A stretch of DNA of 64,000 nucleotides from Actinostola sp. cb2023. Taxonomy: Eukaryota > Cnidaria > Anthozoa > Actiniaria > Actinostolidae. The stretch is from NCBI GenBank assembly GCA_033675265.1, contig JAUJYZ010000133.1, forward strand, positions 1-64,000, given 5' to 3'. Every line of letters begins with the position of its first letter. Position 1 is the stretch's first letter. Positions 27,340 to 38,600 of the stretch are shown here, in pieces. The position numbers were made by a program, and so were the translations under genes. The notes under the pieces were generated by a model. It made no database searches. It had not been told where the DNA came from and saw only the letters and a program-made list of their open reading frames with translations.

Positions 27340-28130
27340 TGACACAACCTTTATATAAAAGTGTTGACTATACGTTGTAATCCATGTCCACAAAGTACTT
27401 CAATATGACACATGTATGTATCAAAGGGGTGTCGAATTGTCCCAGCAAAATGTCAGTCTTGCAAAATTTTGGTCAAATTTTGTGAGTCTTGAAGTCTCGT
27501 CCCTTCTCAGAGTCTCAAATTTTGAAAACAAAGGAAATCAGTGAAAAAGTGTCTCGGGGTTACCTTGTCTCAGAGTCTCGCAAACTCTTGCCTTGACCAT
27601 TCAATACCCTGTATCAACATGGTCACTAGTGACACCAATCAATAGACAGTTTGGATTAATAAAACACTTTGAAGTGGGGCAGTGGATATTTTGAGTTTCA
27701 AATGCTAAATGTAGGATCTTTTGTGGACAGTAAGCTTTATATCATATTTTGTATTTTGTGGATCTGGTTAGACGACTGGCTGAACAAAGGTGTTTTGAGG
27801 TGATTGCAGAATATCACAAAACTGTGGTCAGTTAGGCCAGAACTCTTTGAATAATGAGTTACATGTAAATAACTAAGGTTTGTAAGCACTGTAATCAGTT
27901 GCATGATATTCTGCACTCACGCCATTGTTTCCTTCTCAACATTCATTAACACAACTATCAATAACTCACAATTCAGGCTGGACTATAATGTTGTGTTAAT
28001 CTTGAACTGTTCCCATGTACAATGATGACTTTGGTCTTAATGTGGATGAAATCTGAAAAGAAACAGAAATGAAGAATACATCAGTTCGGCAATCAAGACA
28101 GCACAGACATACAAATGTAACATAACCAAA
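27340..28130. repeat. Diverged duplication, copy A
   Basis: Shares with 29380-30110, in the same order: AAAGTGTTGA, ATAATCCATGTCC-type, a 110-bp fold-back (TGCAGAATATCA to TGATATTCTGCA), and GTGGATGAAATCTGAA. About 2 kb apart, moderately diverged. Confidence 0.65.
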
Positions 28131-29379
28131 GAAGTTCACTGATGTATAAAACCTTTAGTCAACCTTAATTATGCATACATGGTTTATATACACATGTACA
28201 TGTAGCTTTGTAATTAATTGCTGCGAGCCGTCAGGCGAGCAGTGAAACTAATCTTGACGGAGTTCCTGTGTCATGTGTGGTCGTGTGGGATCTGGGCACT
28301 TATGTGGATGCAACGAGAGTCTCGACCACATTTCACGGACTTTATATATTTATTAATTTGTGGAGATGATTTTTGTGAGCCCACGGTACTTTTGATCAGA
28401 ACACGCACACTCACAACACGTTCACGATTTTAATATACTGGTTGGAGTATCGTTTATTTTTCGCTGATTCAAGCCAGGAAAGTGTTCATTTTCTACAAAT
28501 CCATGATGTCAAATGCAACTTTATTCATTGCTGGAAGCATTCATCGGGGTCATGAACAATTTAGTGACATTTCAAGGGGAAGACAATGTTCTTTTATGAG
28601 TTTTCAGCGCTGTTGTGTGCTCAGTCACGTCCAGTTCCACAATGAAGTACTTCTACAGTCGATCAGAGTTGACCGAAGGAGACAGCATGTACTTGTAATG
28701 AATGCTTTTTAGTGGGTATAGATAGGTGTCTCGAATTAGTTTTTATTATATAACATAGCTACGATATAACGCACGCTCTGATTGGCTTGCTACATGTAGC
28801 TATGAACATAAAATGAATGGAGCACGCGTATGGAGCACGCTAACATTGGGGGGAAATTTCACAACTTTTTTTCTCCAGCTTTTGTACAATATTTAACAGT
28901 ATGAATCTTAATAATTATCCAATATTTGACGTTGATTTGGATGTTTATGATGATCAAATGTCAATAGTGTCAACGGGAAATATAGATGAGGTGCAATGTC
29001 AAAACAACTCAGCCGTTTGCAAATTGCAAGTCTATCCACAGGTAGCCCAAGCTGATTATCTGTATGGGAGAATATATATGAAAACTACGATGATCACTGA
29101 AAATCTCTTTATTCTAATAAAATGCTTCAAAAACCTTCATTTACCTTTGTTGTGATTACTTTAATGTCTGTAATGATTTTGGGAGCATTTAGACTTGTTT
29201 TAGGATGGTTTTTGCTTTCTTGAATACGAAGACGCAAGTCTTTGCTCAAGGGCTCTGGCATAATTATGCACGCTAATGTTGCGCCCGTGACGATTGACAA
29301 TTTTAACTAGAAGTGTATACCCATAATTCCTCACAGTCCCAGATTAACCATTTCAGATCATCCGTGATCAACGTTTATT

Positions 29380-30110
29380 GGAATAGGTGTATAAAGAACA
29401 TTGAAAGTGTTGATTATAATCCATGTCCATAAAGTACTAAATAGTTTGTACTGTTTCACGGCTTTAGTGTCTGCACTCTAGTAGGATCATTGATTTGTAT
29501 TTTGTGGACATTAGGCTTAAAAGTACAGACAATTTGCCTGTAGAAATACATCCATTAACTTTATCAATATCTCACAGAAAGACTGATAATATTACAGAGT
29601 AAAACATTGTGATTTGAGTATCAAAAAGGAACTGAGAAAATAAAAAAAACTTGCTATAATAATTTGTGTTTTGTCTTTATACATGTAGCAACTGGCTAGA
29701 CATGGTCTTTTCTGCATTGAGATATGAATACATGTACGGTCCTGATTCTGGTGATTGCAGAATACCACAAAACTGTGGTCAGTTGTGTCAGAACTCATTG
29801 AAGAATGAGTCAAATAAGCACTGAAATCAGTTGCATGATATTCTGCGCTCAGCATTAATACTAATATCAACAACTCACAATGGACTCAGGTTGGACTACA
29901 TTTGTACATGTAATGCACTGCCAATATCACCCCCATGATGCAGCTCCTATGGTCTACACTGTATGTGGATGAAATCTGAAGGAATGAGATACAAAACCTA
30001 TCAGTCAAGATACACATTGTAACATAAGTGAATGGCAGCAGTTTCAACTACATCTATGATTTAAGAGACAATAAAACCAAAGAAGTTAACACATTAAGCA
30101 TCAGCAAGCC
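29380..30110. repeat. Diverged duplication, copy B
   Basis: Second copy of the block at 27340-28130. The 1.2 kb between (28140-29370) is not duplicated and shows only weak ORFs. Confidence 0.65.
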
Positions 30111-30268
30111 TTTCTTATGCACTGCATGTACAAAGTCATAGCTTTGTAAAATTGTAAATCATTATTCAAATTACAATCAATGCATACTGTAAACTGCCGC
30201 TTATATAAGCCCTGAGTAATTTATACAAGGTCGAGGTCGTAATGTTTTTGGGTGGGCTTATAAATGGG

Positions 30269-31089
30269 TAGCCTGCGAATACAGCCGCTTTTTGGCACTT
30301 GCCACAGGGGTCTCCCGCAAAGAAGCATCTGCGTTATGAGTGCAGAATACAGAGTACTGTGATGTCATTTTTGACCCAATTCTGGTCAAAGAAGCTGATT
30401 GGTCAGCTTGCTGGTAATCACATTATTTGCATAAATTGAACTCACCGAAACCAGAACGACCAAAACAAAATATTATAATGTCGAGCCGCGGGCAATTGTA
30501 TCGGACTTACACATGTATCATATCCACAGATGAACAAAATCATGTTCTACTTAACAAATTGACATCACTTTTTTATGCGTCTGTCCTCTTATATTGACGA
30601 TAAATTTCGTCATATAACATTGTCAAAGTAGTGTGGATCCACGAGGCTACAGCCGAGTGGATCCACATACTACTTTGACAAATTCCTCCAGAGACAAGCA
30701 TAGTTTTTCACATGAAATTTCCTCAAGAAATTCAACTTGGAACGAAGGAAAATCGTCCATTGATGAAATTTTTCTCTGTCGATCTTCAGCTTTGTACGCA
30801 CCATTTTGTTTTTATCTGTCTGTCCTCTTATTGATGATGAAAATTAACCAATCAGCATGCGAGAAATTTGTAAGTTATTGTAAAAAATAATTTTATTGCC
30901 GAATCAACAAACTCAGGCCGTTTGGAAGTAGTGTTCACAACATGAGTGGCTGTGTTGTATCAGATTTACAACACGAGATGTCATGACCTCAGAGGTCACA
31001 GTACAGGAATTCTGCACTCACAACGCAGACGCATCTTTGCGGGAGACCCTGAGGCGCGACCGCCAAAAAGCGGCTGTATTCGCAGGCTA
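30269..31089. mobile_element. MITE nested in the 30184-32158 element
   Basis: About 75-bp inverted ends starting TAGCCTGCGAATACAGCCGC and ending with its reverse complement. The TA at the borders suggests a TA target. Confidence 0.85.
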
Positions 31090-31118
31090 ATAATGGGGGA
31101 GGGAGGGGGAATGTGTAT

Positions 31119-31162
<44 letters not shown>
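31119..31162 (+). repeat. 44-nt G homopolymer
   Basis: Longest homopolymer in the window. Further G runs at 31571-31590, 31619-31631, 32085-32104 and 32118-32130. Confidence 0.9.
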
Positions 31163-31163
<1 letters not shown>

Positions 31164-31178
31164 GAAAGGGGTTGTGGG

Positions 31179-31575
31179 TCTTTATTTGACTTATTTCATG
31201 ATATATAATTTCAATATTTGGAACAAAATTCAAAACTGTAACAACACGAACGTATGCGGAACATAACAAAATGGAAACTCAGACTTCAAGCTCATCTTCA
31301 CTATATCTTTACTAATCTGTTGTATACTATACTACATACTATACTACTATACTATACTATACTACAGTAAAGCATTGAACAGTAATGATATTTAATGACG
31401 ATTATAGTAATAATTAAACTTATTGTTCTGCAATCTGTCCTATAATTTTCAATTTGAAGTTATACCTTGTTCTGTGAAAGTGTTTATATTAAGGAAACAA
31501 GGAAACGTAGAGGGGGGCATATAACCGGCAATTTTATGTTTGTTTGAAAGTATATGGGCCTATAACCGGGGGTGG
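31179..31575 (+). repeat. Direct duplication, copy 1 (copy 2 at 31696-32092)
   Basis: About 395 bp, apparently identical to the copy 517 bp downstream. Both end in a poly-G run after GGGCCTATAACCGGG. Confidence 0.93.
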
Positions 31576-32457
31576 GGGGGGGGGGGGGGGTGAAAGGGGT
31601 TGTGGGGGCATATATCCGGGGGGGGGGGGGAGCGGATAAGATAAGTTGAGATGGTACAGCAGTATACGTATCAAAATACATCTTCCATCTACTGGTCTTT
31701 ATTTGACTTATTTCATGATATATAATTTCAATATTTGGAACAAAATTCAAAACTGTAACAACACGAACGTATGCGGAACATAACAAAATGGAAACTCAGA
31801 CTTCAAGCTCATCTTCACTATATCTTTACTAATCTGTTGTATACTATACTACATACTATACTACTATACTATACTATACTACAGTAAAGCATTGAACAGT
31901 AATGATATTTAATGACGATTATAGTAATAATTAAACTTATTGTTCTGCAATCTGTCCTATAATTTTCAATTTGAAGTTATACCTTGTTCTGTGAAAGTGT
32001 TTATATTAAGGAAACAAGGAAACGTAGAGGGGGGCATATAACCGGCAATTTTATGTTTGTTTGAAAGTATATGGGCCTATAACCGGGGGGGGGGGGGGGG
32101 GGGGTGGGAACTATAACGGGGGGGGGGGGGCTTATATTAAAGAGACAGTTTACGGTATTCGCATGATGTCAATCAATCTACATGTACATGTAGTCAAGTT
32201 GACACTATCATGTTTCATTATAAAGATTCTCAAACGTAAATAAACTGTTAGAACATTTAAGAAGAAGTCGTGAACATTACAATATCACTTTGTTCTAAAA
32301 TAATTTTCATATTTTCTGTCCAAACTTGAAATGTACACGAGTGAAATGTACATAAGAGTGTCTTTATACACAAAATACATCCATAGAACGAGAGAAATGG
32401 ATTCATTGATAATACATTACCTTTATCTTGCTATTTCCTTGGTGTACGAACATGCAC

Positions 32458-34450
32458 GGGCTTCCTGTGGTACTCATAAATTAAAATCATTGCTTCTTTC
32501 GAAACAAAACTTATATATTCTGAAAGTTTGTATTTAGCTCTACAAGAATATGCAATTAGAAGTTTAAATTTCGTGTTCTTTCATGGAGAAAACTCGAGTC
32601 AAAAAGTGTGCGAAACTTGTCGGAAAATGGGAAATTGCGGGATCCCTGTGTCTTTTCTTGGTTGAATTTTGACCAGGCGTTCCTAGCGCAAAACACATTT
32701 TGCCTTATAAAATCTCTGTTTCAACTTCTTTGACAAAACAAATTATTGTTACTATTATCCTAAGCTTTCCAACGATGTGTAGTTTGTTGGAAAAATCGAA
32801 CGTTGATTTTTCGATTTTTTTCCACGCGATATTTTAATTTTGCCTTATAAAATCGCCATTTCAATTTCTTTGACAAAACAAATTCCAGATTCTTGCTGCC
32901 ATTATACTCAGCTTTCCAACGATATGTCATTTGGTAAAATCATCGAAAATTAATTTTTACGTAAAAAAAAATTTCGCCACAAAATTAGAGGTTGTTCAGA
33001 TTTCAGCAAAATCCTATTTTTCTCCGCAAAGAAGAACATAATTCAGGATATTCTTAGCCAAAGATTTAAAGCTATACATAAGTGTTCTAACGTGCGTAGA
33101 AATAATTTTGAAAAACATTTACAAATAAGAGAAAAATGCCAAAAACCCTCATTTGGGATCCCTGTGGTATGCGGGCTTCCTGTGGTACTCATAAATTAAA
33201 ATCGCCGTAAATCAAATTGCTTCTTTCGAAACAAAACTTATATATTCTGAAAGGTTGTATTGAGCTCTACAAGAATCTGTAATTAGAAGTTTAAAATTCG
33301 TGTTCTTTCGGGAAGAAAACTCGAGTTAAAAAGTGTGCGAACTCTCTTCGAAAATGGAAAATTGCGGGATCCCTGTGGTAATATGGTTCAATAATACACA
33401 GGGATCCCGAAATTTTCCATTTCCGACAAGTTTCGCACACTTTTGAACTCGAGTTTTCTCCATGAAAGAACACGAACTGTAAACTTCTAAATGCATATTC
33501 TTGTAGAGCTCAACACAACGTTTCAGAATATATAAGTTTTGTTTCGAAAGAAGCAATTTCATTTACGGCGATTTTAACTTATGAATACCACAGGAAGCCC
33601 GTATACCACAGGTATACATTGGCTTCCTGAGTTGGTGTTTGTTGCTCTCGCTACACCGTACTGATGAGTTCCAAAAGAACGAAACAGCTGTCTACGGTTG
33701 CCGATCCTGGCTCTCTCTTGCTCTATCATGTTGGTGTTGTGTTAAGCTTTTTATTTCTACGTAGTATCAGCCTTTCTTGAATTTCATGTATACCACAGGA
33801 AGCCCAAATGAAGGTTTTTGGCATTTTTCTATTATTTGTAAATGTTTTTCAAAATCATTTCTACGCACGTTAGAACACCTATGTAAAGCTTTAAATTTTT
33901 GGCTAAAAATATCCTGAATTATTTTCTTCTTTGCGGAGAAAAATAGGATTTTGCTGAAAACTGATCAACTTTGTTGCCAACTGATTTTAACGTAAAAATC
34001 AACTTTCGATTTTTCTACCAAATGACATATCGTTGGAAAGCTTAAGATAATGGCAGTAAGAATCTGTAATTTGTTTTGTCAAAAAAATTGAAATGGAGAT
34101 TTTATAAGGCAAAATGTGCTTCGCCTGGTCAAAATTCGAAAATTTAACTTTGGAGTTTTCCAACAAACTACATATCGTTGGAAAGCTTAGGATAATAGTA
34201 ACAAGAATCTGTAATTTGTTTTGACAAAAAAGTGAAAATAGAGATTTTATAAGGCAAAATGTGTTTTGCGCTAGGAACGCCTGGTCAAAATTCATCCAAG
34301 AAAATACACAGGAATCCCGCAATTTTCCATTTTCCGACAAGTTTTGCTCACTTTTTAACTCGAGATTTTTCTACGAAAAATGCTAAAATTCTGACTTTTA
34401 AATGTATATTCTTGCAGAGCTCAATGAAGGCTTTCAGAATATATTCGTTT
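32458..34450. repeat. Symmetric palindrome of about 2 kb, A-B-A / A'-B'-A'
   Basis: A = 32458-32650 and 33173-33378 (GGGCTTCCTGTGGTACTCAT to GGGATCCCTGTG). A' = 33397-33599 and 34305-34450, inverted. B = 32651-33172 and B' = 33788-34304, inverted (CTTATAAAATC, CTTTGACAAAACAAATT and AGCTTTCCAACGAT repeated). An unrelated 190-bp spacer lies at 33600-33787. Confidence 0.85.
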
Positions 34451-35502
34451 TAATTGGAAATAATTATTTTAACTGAGTTTCGAAAAATTGGGATCGATGA
34501 AGAATAGCCACACATTGTGACCATGAAATTATAAAATTCGTCGTACTTTATATTATCTATTTGATAAAAAGTTTGCTTTGGGAGATATTTTGGTGTTCTT
34601 CAACCCTTTTCTCACTGTGGCAGACACTGCTAAACTTAGGTTTCCATTTTAAGGGCGTGTCTTTGTCAAAGAGGTGATGTCTGTATTAGAGGGGTGCAGG
34701 GTGCCCTGGCTTACCGTGATATAGCTAGTAGTCAGGAAAGCAGTATCACACCCAAAATTTAACCCATTTTATTCTTGCATCTAGCAAGTTTAAATACTCT
34801 ACGATATAACCGTTCATTATTCTTCTCAGTTCATTACTACTGTTATCGTTATCGACCACGATTACGATGTTACCGGTTGGTTATACCAGTCTTACTGCTG
34901 CCTACGTCATCACACATGCGTATCCCAGTTTGCTGGTGATGGCAGTAATAGTACTATAAAGTGAAGCTTGTGCTCGTGGTGAAGGTGGTTGGTGGTGGGA
35001 ATGTCTGGCTATCACTCGCGTAAACTAACTTTAAAAACTACAGTTATCAGCCGACCATTCTTTGCAACGTTCGTGAACTCTCTCTAGGAAAGGGAAACTA
35101 TAATAGTCCCTATCCCGTTGTAAAACCGCTGTACTTATTGACAACAGACGCATTTGTACATGGTTAGCCTCGAGTCAGTGTACATCATTCACAAATATCA
35201 ACAAGAACACGAAAAAATGTTGACATGAAACAATAGAAACGTTTTTGAATTGCACGGACTGTTTTCTGAATCGAGGCTAACCCTGTACAAATGCGTCTTT
35301 TGTCAAGGACAGCGGTCATCTCTAAACAACGCGAAACTGGAGTATTCCCCCGGTCTTCCTTTCAAAACCTGCACGATTCAAAACGTCCTGGGACACTTTG
35401 CGTAGTCTTACGACTCCTCAATCTTGACCGTCTTTAAGACGGGAGGGAGGCAGGCACTTCCCACGGTCAATTCAATTCTTTATCGAACACACCTACACAC
35501 AT
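34451..35502. other. TMTC2 3' flank
   Basis: No gene seen. A fold-back at 35126-35315 has arms CAGACGCATTTGTACATGGT and its inverse. The TMTC2 3' UTR must lie here. Confidence 0.6.
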
Positions 35503-35676
35503 TCATTTTGGATTTTTCGATTTCTTTGCGATCAAAGATCTAAGTTTCTTGAGATTTTCCTTCGTCATTTCGTCGCCCGGTTTTAACTTCAACGCCATCA
35601 AGTAACTCCTCTCTCCCTGGGCGTATTCTCCCAACACGTGATGCATGGCGCCAAGATTCATGTGCGCGATTGGGTT
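35503..35676 (-). CDS. TMTC2: TMTC2 exon 14 (TPR 9, C-terminus, stop)
   Basis: Phase 0 to TGA. HMNLGAMHHVLGEYAQGERS, LKLKPGD, then a Lys-rich C-terminus. In vertebrate TMTC2 the same position carries AALMNLGAILH. Confidence 0.95.
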   Translation of the reverse strand, partial: NPIAHMNLGAMHHVLGEYAQGERSYLMALKLKPGDEMTKENLKKLRSLIAKKSKNPK

Positions 35677-38600
35677 CTAATGAAAAACAAAGACATTTAA
35701 TTCGATAGGAGACCACAGGAAGCCCGCCCAATATACTAACCAACCCGCGCGCTCAACCACAGGAAGCCCGTCAAAAAAGACGCGGGCATAAAAAATATAC
35801 CAGAATTAACCAAGAAATGGTTGGGCTGCCTGTGCATGGGATATGACACAGGTAACCCAACAAAGTAAACAGACGGACGGAAACGAAACATTACCATTTT
35901 GCGCAATCATAATTGTTTGTTATAATTTACCTGAGGATCGATATTGACAGCCTTTACAAAATACTCTTTAGCCTTCTCCTTTCGCCCAGCCTCTCTACAG
36001 AACAAGAAAATGACGTTGAAAGATCTGTTCAATTTTGAAGGGTGTGATTTTTGGAGAGAGGTCTGGGGACAAATAACGTGTAGGTGTGTGGAGACTGGTA
36101 ACGATGACTGATATCTGAACGTGTGAGACGTGGGGATTAATAGGTAACCTTTGGGTACAAGTACAACTATGAAGCAGACACTGATATTAACACAGGTGTC
36201 CACCGATCTTAGAGGTGTGTCTGTCTTGTAGGAGTGTCTTCTTGTCTTAGGTGTTCGTCTTATAGAAGTGTCTGTCTTAGAGACGCGTCAATCATGACTT
36301 ACTTATTTAGGTGTCGAGCTGTCTTAGGGGGTGCCAGTCTTATTGAGGTGTCTGTCATCGAGGGGTGCGCGCGTCTTATAGAGGTGTCTGTCATCGAGGG
36401 GTACGTCTTATAGAGGTGTCTGTCATCGAGGGGCGCGTCTTATAAAGGTGTCTGTCATCGAGGGGTGCGTCTTACAGAGGTGTCTGTCATCGAGGGGTGC
36501 GTCTTATAGAGGTGTCTGTCATCGAGGGGTGCGCGCGTCTTATAGAGGTGTCTGTCATCGAAGGGTACGTCTTATAGAGGTGTCTGTCATCGAGGGGCGC
36601 GTCTTATAAAGGTGTCTGTCATCGAGGGGTGCGTCTTACAGAGGTGTCTATCATCGAGGGGTGCGTCTTACAGAGGTGTCTGTCATCGAGGGGTGCGTCT
36701 TATAGAGGTGTCTGTCATCGAGGGGTACGTCTTATAGAGGTGTCTGTCATCGAGGGGTGCGTCTTACAGAGGTGTCTATCATCGAGGGGTGCGTCTTACA
36801 GAGGTGTCTGTCATCGAGGGGTGCGTCTGATAGAAGTGTCTGTCATTGAGGGGTGCGTCTGATAGAGGTGTCTGTCATCGAGGGGTGCTTGCGTCTTATA
36901 GAGGTATCTGTCATCGAGGGGTGCGTCTGATAGAGGTGTCTGTCATTGAGGGGTGCGTCTGATAGAGGTGTCTGTCATCGAGGGGTGCTTGCGTCTTATA
37001 GAGGTATCTGTCATCGAGGGGTGCGTCTTATAGAGGTGTCTGTCATCGAGGGGTGCGTCCTATAGAGGTGTCTGTCATTGAGGGGTGCGTCCTATAGAGG
37101 TGTCTGTCATCGAGGGGTGCGTCTGATAGAAGTGTCTGTCATTGAGGGGTGCGTCTGATAGAGGTGTCTGTCATCGAGGGGTGCTTGCGTCTTATAGAGG
37201 TATCTGTCATCGAGGGGTGCGTCTTACAGAGGTGTCTGTCATCGAGGGGTGCGTCTTACAGAGGTGTCTGTCATCGAGGGGTGCGTCTTACAGAGGTGTC
37301 TGTCATCGAGGGGTGCGTCTGATAGAAGTGTCTGTCATTGAGGGGTGCGTCTGATAGAGGTGTCTGTCATCGAGGGGTGCTTGCGTCTTATAGAGGTATC
37401 TGTCATCGAGGGGTGCGTCTGATAGAGGTGTCTGTCATCGAGGGGTGCGTCTTACAGAGGTGTCTGTCATCGAGGGGTGCGTCTTACAGAGGTGTCTGTC
37501 ATCGAGGGGTGCGTCTGATAGAAGTGTCTGTCATTGAGGGGTGCGTCTGATAGAGGTGTCTGTCATCGAGGGGTGCTTGCGTCTTATAGAGGTATCTGTC
37601 ATCGAGGGGTGCGTCTGATAGAGGTGTCTGTCATTGAGGGGTGCGTCTGATAGAGGTGTCTGTCATCGAGGGGTGCTTGCGTCTTATAGAGGTATCTGTC
37701 ATCGAGGGGTGCGTCTTATAGAGGTGTCTGTCATCGAGGGGTGCGTCCTATAGAGGTGTCTGTCATTGAGGGGTGCGTCCTATAGAGGTGTCTGTCATCG
37801 ATGGGTGTGTCCTATAGAGGTGTCTGTCATTGAGGGGTGCGTCTGATAGAGGTGTCTGTCATCGAGGGGTGCGTCTTACAGAGGTGTCTGTCATCGAGGG
37901 GTGCGTCTTATAGAGGTGTCTGTCATCGAGGGGTGCGTCCTATAGAGGTGTCTGTCATTGAGGGGTGCGTCCTATAGAGGTGTCTGTCATTGAGGGGTGC
38001 GTCATATAGAGGTGTCTGTCATCGATGGGTGCGTCTTATAGAGGTGTCTGTCATCGATGGGTGCGTCCTATAGAGGTGTCTGTCATCGATGGGTGCGTCT
38101 TATAGAGGTGTCTGTCATCGATGGGTGCGTCATATAGAGGTGTCTGTCATCGAGGGGTGCGTCCTATAGAGGTGTCTGTCATTGAGGGGTGCGTCTTATA
38201 GAGGTGTCTGTCATCGAGAGGCGCGTTTTACAGAGGTGTCTGTCACCGGCTAGGGGAGCGTCTTACAGAGGCTTCATAACCTGATAAAAGATCTCTTCGC
38301 TAACCTTAGATAATTCGCCGCGGTGAAGATGATATCAAAATCTTGAGCTTTCAGTTCGCTAGCCTTGACAAACATGTCTGCTGCTTCAGCGATGTTTCTA
38401 CGCTCGTACAGAAACTGGCCAAAGTGCGTCCACACTGAGTGTTCGTTAGGTTGAAGCTGTTGTGCCCTTTGGAATAACTGCAGCGCTTCCTGCAGACGAT
38501 TCTGTAGAACATACAATAAAAGTGTATAGTATAAAAATAGGACATTTACAATGGTTGTGTGTATGATGAAAAGTTAAGAATAGTCGTTGCATGATGATAG

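Larger units (their letters stand above)
30184..32158. mobile_element. TATAAGCCC-family element with nested insertions
   Basis: Left end ACTGTAAACTGCCGCTTATA, right end GACAGTTTACGGTAT inverted. A second element lies inside at 30269-31089, and a short inverted pair (GTGTGGATCCAC) inside that at 30621-30680. The right half holds a 517-bp-offset duplication and several poly-G runs. A simpler copy of the outer family is at 51837-52263. Confidence 0.75.
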
